The translations under genes were made by a program, and so were the position numbers. From assembly GCF_038562635.1 (NCBI RefSeq), contig NZ_JBCFBO010000002.1, positions 310,001 to 374,000 on the forward strand: a stretch of 64,000 bases of DNA, given 5' to 3'. The notes below the pieces were generated by a model. That model did no database searches, had not been told where the DNA came from, and saw nothing but the letters and a program-made list of their open reading frames with translations. This document shows, in pieces, positions 1 to 9,174 of the stretch. Positions within the stretch are counted from its first letter, which is position 1, and each line of letters begins with the position of its first letter. Source of the stretch: Methanobacterium sp. GTDB lineage: Archaea > Methanobacteriota > Methanobacteria > Methanobacteriales > Methanobacteriaceae.

Positions 1-956
1 GAAAATGCAGTGAGCGCTCCTATAAGCAAAGCTTCCCTTCCAAGATAATTCCTGTTACCGTTCTCCCTCTTCTCACGGTATGCAGACAGTATTTTGAACC
101 CTACAAAAATCACGCCTGCACAGTATATTAAAAGACATATAAGCCCAAGATAACCGAAATCAAATGTAAAACCAAATGTTCCAGGCAAGAAATAATCTAT
201 TACGTCCTTTTTACTTACCAAAACTCCGTAAAATACTGGAAATGGCAAAGTAAGCATCGTAATCAAGGTTAAAGGTAAACTCACATAACCACTGGCAAAT
301 CCAGTATCGGCTGAACCCCAGTAACTTGAACCCTGAACATGGCCTAAAAGCGCTGAATTCTTTAAAACCATCGTAATACTTGGGAGAGCATTCTCTTCAA
401 GCCTGCTGAATCTTAAAAGAGGGCTTAATACCGACATATTTAATGCATCAGCTAATAACTGGAGAGCTCCAAAACTTACAACTACTACTCCTACCACTGC
501 AATTACCCTTTTAACTGTAAGGAATGATTTCTGGCGGAAAGACTTTGAAATAATAAATAAACCTATTAAAAGTCCTAAAATCCACAGAACTAAAAAAACC
601 CTATGCACTACGCTTCCAGCAATTGCAATTGCGCCTATAACCATAAATATAAATATTCTTAGATTAGCCACCCTTATACCTACTTCTTTCATCATTGGTA
701 AAGCAGCAAGTAAAGTTACAACGGCAAATAATGCGATTGGACCATAGGGAATACTGAATTCATGAGCATATGACACAAATAAAAGCCCAGCATCAACACC
801 AAACAGCAAGGCAAGTCCTACTGCCAAAATAAGCGTTGCAAAAAGCACGAGACTCAAAGATATTGGAACTATATTAAGCAGTAATATGATTCCTATTTGT
901 ATTATAAGTCCTACTTCTATTATGAATTGTAAATGATTTTGAGCGATTAAAACCAA
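1..956 (-). CDS. Multi-pass membrane protein, copy A (3' end outside window)
   Basis: The minus strand encodes about 318 codons of a very hydrophobic protein closely similar to the copy at 1308-2385; shared segments include LSPLLRF, GSSYWG, TGFASGY and REKRENGNRNYLGREALL. The C-terminus runs off the window. There is no ATG near the 5' end, and an in-frame TAG lies a few codons upstream. The only good start is TTG at 956, preceded by GGAGG with a 7-base gap. Multiple predicted transmembrane helices alternate with short loops, and a conserved basic segment (REKRENGNR) sits near the C-terminus. I do not recognise the family; a polymerase-like or transporter-like envelope protein is possible but unsupported. 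It is the downstream member of a tandem duplication. Confidence 0.75.
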   Translation of the reverse strand, partial: MVLIAQNHLQFIIEVGLIIQIGIILLLNIVPISLSLVLFATLILAVGLALLFGVDAGLLFVSYAHEFSIPYGPIALFAVVTLLAALPMMKEVGIRVANLRIFIFMVIGAIAIAGSVVHRVFLVLWILGLLIGLFIISKSFRQKSFLTVKRVIAVVGVVVVSFGALQLLADALNMSVLSPLLRFSRLEENALPSITMVLKNSALLGHVQGSSYWGSADTGFASGYVSLPLTLITMLTLPFPVFYGVLVSKKDVIDYFLPGTFGFTFDFGYLGLICLLIYCAGVIFVGFKILSAYREKRENGNRNYLGREALLIGALTAF

Positions 957-1149
957 TTCTATTCCTCCAGCCCCCTAAGGGACTTACTATTCTATTATTT
1001 TGAGTATGATATAATTTAATTTGATGAAATTATTTCCATATTATTAGAAAAATTTAACTCTTAAACCTTCTTAATCTCAAATTTTACTTTTGTATATATT
1101 GACTCAACTATACATAAACTCATTTAAAAGTTTTTTGGACAGTTCATTT

Positions 1150-1320
1150 TATTAATTTATTAAAAACAACCATATTTTGTTTATACTAATATATTTTATT
1201 AACGCAGTTATCTATAATGTTTACATTATTTTGACTTTTATCTTTAAAATCTAAATCATGAAAAGATATAGAATTCCAGTTTTATGATTTAATTAAATAC
1301 ACTTTTTTTACATTCTTTTT
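1150..1320 (-). pseudogene. Remnant of a GNAT acetyltransferase gene
   Basis: This stretch aligns base by base with the 3' third of the intact acetyltransferase gene at 2550-3041. Shared blocks include AAAAACAACCATAT, GATATxGAATTCCAGTTT and TTTTTACATTCTTTT, in the same order and spacing. It has no open frame of useful length. It lies between the two membrane protein copies, exactly where an acetyltransferase copy would sit if a two-gene unit had been duplicated. The stop codon of the upstream membrane gene, read in its restored frame, falls inside this remnant, which marks the duplication junction near 1310-1325. Seen directly in the sequence; the duplication history is inferred. Confidence 0.7.
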
Positions 1321-2385
1321 ACAATTACAACATGGCCTATAACCATTGAACCTAAGAATATGAAAGTTACAAGTGCCAACCCATTTATAGACCTATTTTG
1401 TAAGAATAATCCTATTATGGCGGGCTGAAAATGCAGTTAAGGCCCCCATAAGTAAAGCTTCCCTTCCAAGATAATTCCTGTTACCGTTCTCCCTCTTCTC
1501 ACGGTATTCAACAAGTATCTTAAAGCCTACAAAAATTACAGCAGTACACAAAATTAAAAGGAATATGAACCCTGCATATCCAAAATCAAAAGTCCATCCG
1601 AATATTCCGGGCAAAAAGTAATCAATTATGTCCCTTTTATTTGACAAAACCCCAAAGAAGATTGGTAACGGCAGACTTAAAAAGGCAATCAATTGATAAG
1701 GCAAACTTATGTAACCGCTGGCAAACCCAGTATCATCTATACCCCAGTAACTTGAGCCGGGAACATGGCCAAACAGTACTGCATTTTTTAAAACCATAGT
1801 AAGGCTTGGAAGTGAATTTTCTTCAAGCCAGGTAAATCTTAAAAGAGGGCTTAAAACAGCCGTATTTAACACTCCAAACATTAATTCAAGGAATCCAACA
1901 GCAGCGATCACCACTGCCCCTACTACAACTGCCCTTTTTACTGTAAAAAATGATTTTCTGTGGAATGATTTTGATATGATGAACAACCCTATCAAAAGCC
2001 CTAAAATCCACAGAGCTAAAAAATCCCTATGTACTACGCTTCCAGCAATTGTGATTATAGCTATAAGTAAAAATACAAATACCCTCAGATTAGCCACCAT
2101 TATACCTACTTCTTTCATCATGGGCAGAGAAGCAAGTAAAGTTACAACTGTAAACAGGACAATTGGACCATATGGATGAGTAAATTCATGTGTGGAAGAT
2201 AAAAACAAAAGTGAAACTGCATCAATCCCAAATAATAAAGTAAGTCCCACTGATAAAACAAGCGCTGCAAAGAGTACGAGACTCAAAGATAGTGGAACCA
2301 AATTAAACAATAGAATAATTCCAACTTGCATTATAAGTGCTATTTCTATTATGAATTGTAAATGATTTTGAGGGATTAAAACCAA
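1308..2385 (-). pseudogene. Multi-pass membrane protein, copy B, frameshifted near its 3' end
   Basis: Close paralogue of the gene at 1-956. An ATG at 2406 gives a longer frame, but GGGAGGAG followed by TTG at 2385 matches the TTG start that copy A must use, so TTG is preferred. The frame stays open to 1393, ending in an unnatural polar tail (ARHNRIILTK). Removing one base from the CCCGCC run at 1419-1424 restores AAIIGLFLQNRS and a final hydrophobic helix ending at 1308. The length from 2385 to 1308 is 3n+1, consistent with a single inserted base. Either a real frameshift or a sequencing error. Product unknown; it could still be made with an altered C-terminus. Confidence 0.65.
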
Positions 2386-2549
2386 CTCTACTCCTCCCAG
2401 ATCCATAGAAGATATTATTTTAATTTTAATTGATTGATAAAAGAATACATAACATCAAAAACATTAAAATTTAATATGGATCTGCCCAATCTTAAAGTTT
2501 GTTATTATTAGATTAATTTTAATAAATTAACTGAAAAATTTTGTGGAGC

Positions 2550-3041
2550 TTAACCTATTGATTTATAAAAAACAACCATATGCTGTCCCATACCATTATA
2601 ATTCTTAACTGCATTTACACCCAAAATATTTATGGTTTCCCTGCTTTTATCTTCTAGAAATCCCAGTTTTTTATAAAAAGATATGGAATTCCAGTTTACC
2701 GGCTTTGTAATTAAATAGATCTTTTTACATTCTTTTAAAGCCGCTTCTTCAGCGAACTTTTCTACCAGTTTCTTTCCAATATGTTTGCCCCTCATTTTCG
2801 GGTCAACACATAGGAGATGGATGTATACATCTTCAGGATTTTCCTGAGATATGAATCCTAAAATAAATCCACCTAATTCTCCAGAGGGTAATTCAGCCAC
2901 AAAAGATGTGCTTCTAAAAAATTTAGTAAATATATGATAAATAGAGTTCCTTTCAGTTTCCATAGGACCGCAGTTTTCTGCCAGATCAGCTATTTCAACA
3001 AAATCTTCTTCTAATGTGCTTCTTATTTTAATATCTTCCAT
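2550..3041 (-). CDS. GNAT family N-acetyltransferase
   Basis: 163 residues. The central motif VDPKMRGKHIGKKLVEKF is the acetyl-CoA binding loop (R/Q-x-x-G-x-G/A pattern, here RGKHIG), followed by IYLITKPVNWNSISFYKKLGF, the typical C-terminal N-x-x-SxxFYxKLGF segment. These place it in the Gcn5-related acetyltransferase superfamily; the substrate cannot be read from sequence. GGAG lies upstream of the ATG. It precedes the membrane protein copy B on the same strand with a gap of about 150 bases, and a decayed second copy of it lies at 1150-1320, so the pair was probably duplicated as a unit. Confidence 0.85.
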   Translation of the reverse strand: MEDIKIRSTLEEDFVEIADLAENCGPMETERNSIYHIFTKFFRSTSFVAELPSGELGGFILGFISQENPEDVYIHLLCVDPKMRGKHIGKKLVEKFAEEAALKECKKIYLITKPVNWNSISFYKKLGFLEDKSRETINILGVNAVKNYNGMGQHMVVFYKSIG

Positions 3042-3261
3042 ATTTTAAGCTCCATCACATTTTTAAAATAAGTACTAAACATTCATGACATGAATGCATC
3101 GTAAATATTAATTATTAACTATTAAATCTTTTAATAGATTAAAATCCATAGATTTCTTAAACTAATTGACATACAATGAAATCATAAATATGCCGCCAAA
3201 ATGAACACAGACAACATTAGGTTTAAATATCATGATGTCGAATTGTTAATATACCTCGATG

Positions 3262-3272
3262 TTATATTTTAT
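3262..3272 (+). promoter_or_regulatory. Archaeal TATA box for tRNA-Ala
   Basis: TTATATTTTAT centred about 25 bases before the first tRNA base, the usual archaeal spacing. A second AT-rich block, TTTAAATA, abuts the tRNA and is too close to serve as its TATA box. Confidence 0.45.
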
Positions 3273-3290
3273 AATATCAAGTTTAAATAA

Positions 3291-3365
<75 letters not shown>

Positions 3366-3511
3366 TTTATAATTTAAAAATACAAATTCTGATCAAAGCT
3401 GTTTTTATGCCTATTATCAATTAAACAGACTACATTACATTTTTTATACTTAAAAATTTAAAAACTGCACAAAAATAGAAAATAAGAAATTTTAAAAATT
3501 AATTAATTATT

Positions 3512-4537
3512 TTAACCATTTGCAGACCTGTAAATATGATCTACAACCAGATTAAATAGATCCTCTGTTTTTATTTCTTTTACGTTCCGGCCATCCGATA
3601 ACAATTCAAATGCAATATCTATAATTTCGTCTACATTTGTAGATCTCTTCATAAAGCCGTTATCTACATAATATTTATCCACAGATAATAATTTTCCAGG
3701 GTAACATGAAATAACCGGAGTGCCTAAAAGTACAGCTTCCCTGTTCATCGTTCCCCCAGCGCCGATTACAAGATCGCATTTTTTCATGAGGCTGAAGGTA
3801 TCTACAGGAGGTTCTATTAAAGTGACGTCAGGATCGTTTTCAAATATCTGCTGCTGTTCTTTAAATCGCGGGATCACCAGTATATTCGCATGGTCTTTTA
3901 ATGCATCCACAATTGGTGATAAAACAGATGTTTTACAATCTGCATCCAAATAAGATGCAAGAGCAGGCTCAGTTCTCATTAAAATTGTTTTTTCTTTCTT
4001 TAAATTTAATTCCAGATCATCAAAGATATTTTCATTATATTTAAAGTCTTTAAAATGAGTAAGTTCAGAAGTACCAGTATACCTGATTAAACTGTTTGGA
4101 TCAGCACCTGTTTTAAGAACATCCCACACATCAATCGCTTTAGGGATTACTATTTTATCACAAAGGGATAATGTAAGCTTATTTGCAGCTATAGCATGTT
4201 CATTATCTAAAACGAAAACACTTGGTATTCCTAAACCAAATGCAACTCTTGGAAGCTCAATTGAGTGTTTTGACACTGCCACATCGGGTTTTTCTTTTGC
4301 AATTAGTTTTGAAAGCTCATAAGCTCTTTTTGTACTTTCTTCAAGTTTTTGTGATAATGTAACTCCATGTTTTCCAACCGATGTGTACTCTATTTCAAAA
4401 AGGTCAAGGAGTTTATGTATATCTCCAAATTTACGAGTTGTTATAAAAACCTCTTCCCCTTCATTTTTCAAATAATCAATTATACTCTTAAAAAATCTCA
4501 CATGCGGCGCATTTACTAAATCAATCCAAACTTTCAA
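3512..4537 (-). CDS. DUF354 family protein, glycosyltransferase-like
   Basis: 341 residues beginning MKVWIDLVNAPHVRFFKSII, the hallmark N-terminus of the archaeal DUF354 family, whose fold resembles GT-B glycosyltransferases. A C-terminal GAGGTMNREAVLLGTPVISCYPG segment resembles the nucleotide-sugar binding half of such enzymes (MurG/WecB-like GGxxxxEA pattern). Substrate unknown; in methanogens the family is usually linked to cell-surface sugar metabolism by context, which is inference here. It lies 24 bases downstream of hypB on the same strand and may be cotranscribed with hypA-hypB. Confidence 0.8.
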   Translation of the reverse strand: MKVWIDLVNAPHVRFFKSIIDYLKNEGEEVFITTRKFGDIHKLLDLFEIEYTSVGKHGVTLSQKLEESTKRAYELSKLIAKEKPDVAVSKHSIELPRVAFGLGIPSVFVLDNEHAIAANKLTLSLCDKIVIPKAIDVWDVLKTGADPNSLIRYTGTSELTHFKDFKYNENIFDDLELNLKKEKTILMRTEPALASYLDADCKTSVLSPIVDALKDHANILVIPRFKEQQQIFENDPDVTLIEPPVDTFSLMKKCDLVIGAGGTMNREAVLLGTPVISCYPGKLLSVDKYYVDNGFMKRSTNVDEIIDIAFELLSDGRNVKEIKTEDLFNLVVDHIYRSANG

Positions 4538-4561
4538 TACATCACCTGCTATTGGCCCCAG

Positions 4562-5218
4562 TTAGGCTTCATCCATAAATTTCTGGATGCTTTGTATAAT
4601 CTCATCCAGCCCTTTACCAGTCTTGAGACTACTTTTTATGACTATCGCATCAGGATTAAGCTCTAAAACATCATTAACCATTTTGTTTTCGTCAGCACCT
4701 ACCGCTTCTGCAATATCGACTTTATTAATAACCACAATATCCGCATCCTTAAAGATCAGAGGATGCTTTTCAGCTGTATCGTCCCCTTCGCTCACACTTA
4801 TTACAACCATCCTTATATGGGATCCAAGGTCAAAATCAACCGGGCAGATAAGGTTTCCAACATTTTCTATGAAAAGTAATTCCATATCATCAAGTGGAAG
4901 GTCATGAAGAGCATGTTCTACAAGATGAGCATCTAAATGACATTCTTTTCCAGTGTTAAGCCCTACAACAGGCACATCGTGTTTTTCAATTCTTCCGGCG
5001 TCGAACCTGCTTATTACGTCACCTGCTATGACACCTATTTTGTAATCCATTTTTTCTATGAGCGCTTCTATAAGTGATGTCTTTCCAGAGCCTATTGCCC
5101 CTAAAAAATCAACTGCAAATACGCCTGCTTTATCGAATATTTTCTGATTTCTTTTGGCAAGTTTCTTATTTGCAACCATGATATCATGTTGTATTTCTAC
5201 TTCAGCTATTTTATGCAT
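4562..5218 (-). CDS. hypB: Hydrogenase nickel incorporation GTPase HypB
   Basis: 218 residues from ATG 5218; GGAGG ends 6 bases upstream. An ATG at 5224 directly abuts that GGAGG and is less likely. The P-loop is GAIGSGKTSL (about residues 40-49), followed by GDVISRFD, ENVGNLICP and the GTP-specificity motif NKVD. The GNLxCP cysteine and the KECHLDAHLVEHAL histidines match the HypB metal site. HypB is a SIMIBI GTPase that delivers Ni to the [NiFe] hydrogenase large subunit with HypA. The N-terminus lacks the poly-His extension of some bacterial forms. It overlaps the end of hypA by 8 bases, consistent with translational coupling. Confidence 0.95.
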   Translation of the reverse strand: MHKIAEVEIQHDIMVANKKLAKRNQKIFDKAGVFAVDFLGAIGSGKTSLIEALIEKMDYKIGVIAGDVISRFDAGRIEKHDVPVVGLNTGKECHLDAHLVEHALHDLPLDDMELLFIENVGNLICPVDFDLGSHIRMVVISVSEGDDTAEKHPLIFKDADIVVINKVDIAEAVGADENKMVNDVLELNPDAIVIKSSLKTGKGLDEIIQSIQKFMDEA

Positions 5219-5591
5219 CTTCATCCTCCTTCTCTATTTTAATAGTTTTAACGTTACATTCTCTTCCTTTAATTATTTCAACATTCCGTTCTTCACATTC
5301 AGGACAGGTAACAATTGGTACATAATGATCTGAATCATCTGAAACAGCCAGTCCTTCAAAGTCACAGGATCTGCATTTTATCTCAATCGGAATTTCGTTA
5401 ACTATAACTTCAGCATTCTCAAGAAGAGTATCTTCACTTAATACTTCAATCATAAACTTAAGCTGTTCTGGATTAAGCATGGCAAGTTTTCCAACTTCTA
5501 TGGTTACTTCAGTAATTTCCTGAGCGTCATTTTTCTCTGCAACATCAATTGCAGTCTTTACTATGGCATCAGCCATTGAAAGTTCATGCAT
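5211..5591 (-). CDS. hypA: Hydrogenase nickel chaperone HypA
   Basis: 126 residues starting MHELSMADAIV; His2 and Glu3 form the known nickel site of HypA. The zinc-binding element is CRSC (about residue 73) paired with CPEC (about 96), separated by a loop as in the family. HypA hands nickel to hydrogenase precursor together with HypB, encoded just downstream and overlapping. HypC-F are not in this window. A nickel regulator gene, nikR, lies about 14.5 kb away. Confidence 0.95.
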   Translation of the reverse strand: MHELSMADAIVKTAIDVAEKNDAQEITEVTIEVGKLAMLNPEQLKFMIEVLSEDTLLENAEVIVNEIPIEIKCRSCDFEGLAVSDDSDHYVPIVTCPECEERNVEIIKGRECNVKTIKIEKEDEDA

Positions 5592-5952
5592 TCTAATACA
5601 CCATCCTTCAAAGTATAGTACTTAATAAAAAATTTATTAATCAATCGTTATATGATTAAAAATGTTACCATTCAATTATTTCATAGAACTGAATTCAATT
5701 TACATATAATTTCTTATCTTATAGAACTATATGTATAAAATACTTATTAATAAAGTTAGCAAAATATAGAATAGTTAACTTCATTACGATTATGAACTCT
5801 ACTAAATAATTAAAATTCTAATTTCAATTACATAATAGGTTAATTTCATAATATTAAAAGTTTTACATCCACATAAACATATAAATAAATAATTTCATCT
5901 TTAAAATAGAAATATAAATAAATTAACCAGTTATAATAATGAAATACGGTTG
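5592..5952. other. AT-rich intergenic region upstream of hypA
   Basis: No coding frame of note. Very AT-rich, with many TATA-like stretches that could drive hypA on the minus strand. Around 5850-5945 there are segments resembling parts of the tandem repeat that follows (TTTTACATCCA, TTAACCAGTTATA), suggesting a degenerate extra repeat copy. Confidence 0.4.
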
Positions 5953-6350
5953 AATTTTAATTGTATTTATAAATTAATTTGACTTAACATCCCTGCAAAT
6001 ATATTTAAGTAGATTATATTATACGTCAATTTAATAAGTTCATTTACAGGTTGGTTTAACCGGTTATACTAAACTACAACTAAATTTTAATTGTATTAAT
6101 AAATTAATTTGACTTTACATCCCTAAAATAATTCTATTAATGGAAAATTTAAGTAGATTATATGCCAATTTAAGTTCATTTATGGATTGGTTTAACCGAT
6201 TATATTAAACTACAAATAAATTTTAATTGTATTTATAAATTAATTTAGTTTTACATCCATGCAAATGTAATTAAATAAGTTCTTAATGAATAATCTAAGT
6301 AGATTATATGCCAATTTTAACTATAAGTTAATTCATAGATTGGTTTTAAT
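5953..6350 (+). repeat. Three imperfect ~130-bp tandem direct repeats upstream of prs
   Basis: Units begin at about 5953, 6083 and 6219 with AATTTTAATTGTATTxATAA. Each then contains AATTAATTT, TTxACATCC, TAAGTAGATTATAT, then in the first two units TTGGTTTAACCG followed by a TTATAxTxAAACTAC block; the third unit ends in a diverged TTGGTTTTAATAC. Unit spacing is 130 and 136 bases. A fourth, more diverged copy may precede them. The array ends about 90 bases before the prs start. The conserved GGTTTAACC core suggests repeated protein-binding sites or a recombinationally amplified leader; no open reading frame is conserved. Confidence 0.8.
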
Positions 6351-6440
6351 ACTCATTGTAAACATATAATTAAGTAATTCTCTTAAAATATAAAGTTAAA
6401 TAAATTAATTGATTATATCTATAAAGTATAGGTGATTTTA

Positions 6441-7298
6441 ATGATTATAGGTGGATCCGCTTCACAAAAATTAGCTGCAAAGATCGCGAAAGAACTTGAA
6501 TGTCCCTTAATCCCAATAGAAACCAAAAGATTCCCAGATGGCGAACGATATGTCCGTATAAAAGGACAAGTGGATGAAGAAGTAACTGTTGTCCAATCAA
6601 CAGGTTATCCTCAGGATGAAAATTTAATAGAACTTTTTTTAATTCTTAAAAATTTAAAGAGTATGGGCGTTAAAAAAATAAAAGTTGTAATTCCTTATTT
6701 TGGATACGGAAGACAAGAAAGGCGCTTTAAAAGTGGAGAAGCCGTTTCAGCTGTTATAATTGCAAATTTACTTGAAGCTGCAGGTGCTGATGAAATATTC
6801 TGTATAAATTTACATGAAGACAATATCAGGGAATTCTTCCAGATCCCAGTACATAACTTATCTGCAATGAAACCAATAGCAGATCATATTAAAGAAACCA
6901 TTAACGACCCCGTAATTGTTGCACCAGATAAAGGTGCACTTGGATTTGCCCGGGAAATTGCTGAAATTCTTGGTTGTGAATATGATTATCTTGAGAAAAC
7001 AAGGTTATCTCCAGAAGTTGTAGAAACAAAACCAAAAAATCTTGATGTTAAAGGGAAGGAAGCTGTTATAATTGACGATATTATAAGCACTGGTGGTACA
7101 ATAGTTAACGCTTCAAAAATTTTAAAAGAACATGGCGCAACAAAGGTAATTGTATCATGCGTTCACCCAGTACTGGTTGAAGATGCACTGCTTAAAATAT
7201 TTGCAGCGGATGTTGATGATGTAATTGCCACAGATACCCTGCGATCAGATGTGAGCCTGATTTCTGTAGCTCAAATTGTTGCTGATGCAATAAAATAA
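6441..7298 (+). CDS. prs: Ribose-phosphate pyrophosphokinase (PRPP synthase)
   Basis: 285 residues from ATG 6441; AGGTGA at 6430-6435 is the ribosome binding site, so the GTG at 6432 is not the start. It makes PRPP from ribose 5-phosphate and ATP for purine, pyrimidine and histidine synthesis, and in methanogens also methanopterin-type cofactors. Motifs seen: FPDGERYVR, YFGYGRQERRFKSGEAVSA (ATP/ribose-5-P loop), INLHEDNIREFF, VAPDKGALGFA, and the PRPP-binding loop VIIDDIISTGGT (about residues 212-223). The length matches short archaeal class enzymes. Stands alone, with a tandem repeat array upstream and a T-rich convergent terminator region downstream. Confidence 0.95.
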   Translation: MIIGGSASQKLAAKIAKELECPLIPIETKRFPDGERYVRIKGQVDEEVTVVQSTGYPQDENLIELFLILKNLKSMGVKKIKVVIPYFGYGRQERRFKSGEAVSAVIIANLLEAAGADEIFCINLHEDNIREFFQIPVHNLSAMKPIADHIKETINDPVIVAPDKGALGFAREIAEILGCEYDYLEKTRLSPEVVETKPKNLDVKGKEAVIIDDIISTGGTIVNASKILKEHGATKVIVSCVHPVLVEDALLKIFAADVDDVIATDTLRSDVSLISVAQIVADAIK

Positions 7299-7361
7299 TT
7301 AAATTTTTTTTAAATTTCATTTTTTTAAGTAATATCTAATTAAATCCAATGAAATTGTTTA

Positions 7362-8171
7362 TCATTTTCCAGGTTTATTCCTAGTTTCCATAGACTTATG
7401 ATTTTGGCCGTCGTGGCCTCTGGTTTTATTTTCTAAGGCATCCAATATATAACGAGGCTTATTTCCATATTTTTCAATATAAAATTTAATTTTTTCATCA
7501 TCAATGCATGAAAAATGATTTTTTACTATTTTTATTGTTTCTTCCTCAGAATAAGATATTTCAATCACATCAAAAAATATCTTTAAAAACAGAGAAAGTA
7601 TTTTAGAAAAAATACTGAAATCCGTGATTAAATCATATTTATACCCTCTAATCTCAATGGCCCATGTCATGTGCACGACTAAATTTATTTGAAGCAGTTT
7701 TCTCTTATTTATCAAGTACTGGAACAATATGATCAAATAAAATGGAATTGATTTTAAACCTTTATTTTTAATCCATTCACCAAGCCCGATCTTTTTTTCA
7801 TTTAAAGATTCAGAATCAAGTATCTTATCTGCTACCAGTACAACATCATAGTTTGAAAGTCTATTAAATATTTCTTCTTTTCTTTCAATGCCAAAATCTT
7901 CTTTTATTCCATTTATTAATTCTTTATAAACACCTAATGAACTTTTTTTTGTGTTGTCTAAAAATAAAACTGGTTCATAATAACTTAAATCAAGTTTTTC
8001 CAAAGCCTTATAAATATTAGATGATTTACCAGTTCCAGGAGATCCTATAACCAGAATAGCCCTGCCCTTATCATATTTTAACTCTTTCAATCTTATACAT
8101 AGCTTTAAAAATGAATCCGTTATCACAAAGTCGCCGTTGTCCCTGGAAGAAATTACTTTATGATTTTCCAT
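7362..8171 (-). CDS. P-loop ATPase of unknown role
   Basis: 269 residues. A Walker A motif, VIGSPGTGKSSN, lies at about residues 42-53. A hydrophobic strand ending YDVVLVADKIL is a candidate Walker B region. The C-terminal part has EEETIKIVKNHF and IEKYGNKPRYILDALEN, which looks like a small helical lid. Proteins of this kind recur in methanogen genomes, but I cannot assign a function. Stands alone, convergent with prs. The C-terminus is polar and basic. Confidence 0.55.
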   Translation of the reverse strand: MENHKVISSRDNGDFVITDSFLKLCIRLKELKYDKGRAILVIGSPGTGKSSNIYKALEKLDLSYYEPVLFLDNTKKSSLGVYKELINGIKEDFGIERKEEIFNRLSNYDVVLVADKILDSESLNEKKIGLGEWIKNKGLKSIPFYLIILFQYLINKRKLLQINLVVHMTWAIEIRGYKYDLITDFSIFSKILSLFLKIFFDVIEISYSEEETIKIVKNHFSCIDDEKIKFYIEKYGNKPRYILDALENKTRGHDGQNHKSMETRNKPGK

Positions 8172-8408
8172 AATATAATATTTGTCTATTTGTTCATATC
8201 TATTTTATATTTAATATGAAAAATATAACTGTAATTATTGATTTTTTATACACTCCACTATTTAAAAAGACAAATAATCACTTTTTAGATTTTCAATTTG
8301 ATTAACTGAACGATTTAAAATAAAGATTACCTTTTTTCAAATCAAAATTAATAATAAAAATGAAAAATATATTAATACAAAAGATGATTTAAATAGGTGA
8401 GAGAAAAA

Positions 8409-9128
8409 ATGATTAAATGGAAAGCCATAATTATTGGGTTTATTCTAGCGATAATATTAACTATACTTTTTGGAGCTGCAGGAGGAACAGTTGGTTTTTA
8501 TTTAGGCGTGTTTATAGCAGGTATAGCCGTTGGTTACATCGTTGATGTAAATATAAAAAATGGTGCCACACATGGGGCTATTACAGGACTAATTACAGGG
8601 ATAGTTTCCGCAGTATTAAGTATAATAGTAGTTTTAGCTTATGGTGCAGGAGGAATGTTATTAGGATTAAATGTAGTTGCTGAACTAATATTATCACTCA
8701 TCTTATGGACAGTTCTAGGAGCAATCGGTGGAGTTATAGGTACTATAATAACCGAAAGGCTATGGCAAACGGTTTTCACAAGGGGAATGATGGGCAGAAC
8801 AGCCAGTACTGACGCTCCAGAAAAAATGAAACCAAAAATTGAATTTACAAGGGAAAATATCACAAAATGTTTATGTCCACAATGCCCAGTTCAGGCTGAA
8901 AGCGAATGCGCGCAAACAAAAATGAAAATGCTTCAAGAATCCATGAGGGGTATGAGTCCAGAACCTTCAGATGTTCCAGGAGTTTACTGTGCAACAGGAA
9001 CAGCAACATGTAGTGATCTTAACCCAAGCAAAATGTGTAACTGCCCTAACTGTGATGTATTCAAAGAAAATAACTTAGAACAAGGAGAACCTAATGGATA
9101 CTTCTGCCAAAAAGGGGCTGTAAAATAA
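8409..9128 (+). CDS. Membrane protein with C-terminal cysteine-rich DUF2769-like domain
   Basis: 239 residues from ATG 8409, preceded by AGGTGAG; the GTG at 8397 is part of the ribosome binding site. Residues 1-120 carry about four hydrophobic helices rich in Gly and Ala (DUF5518-like). After a basic linker the soluble tail has regularly spaced cysteines: CLCPQCPVQAESECAQ, YCATGTATCSDL, MCNCPNCDVF, YFCQKG. That CxCPxC plus paired Cys pattern fits DUF2769, a small probable metal or cluster binding domain found mainly in methanogens. Function unknown; the join suggests a membrane-anchored metal or redox sensor, which is speculation. Confidence 0.7.
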   Translation: MIKWKAIIIGFILAIILTILFGAAGGTVGFYLGVFIAGIAVGYIVDVNIKNGATHGAITGLITGIVSAVLSIIVVLAYGAGGMLLGLNVVAELILSLILWTVLGAIGGVIGTIITERLWQTVFTRGMMGRTASTDAPEKMKPKIEFTRENITKCLCPQCPVQAESECAQTKMKMLQESMRGMSPEPSDVPGVYCATGTATCSDLNPSKMCNCPNCDVFKENNLEQGEPNGYFCQKGAVK

Positions 9129-9174
9129 GCGTTTTAAAATAAATATGGTCTACGTAAAAAAAAAGAATTTAATT

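Noticed and set aside
5953..6350. Replication origin
   Set aside because: Tandem repeats alone are not enough; no cdc6/orc1 gene is near and no ORB-like motif was seen.
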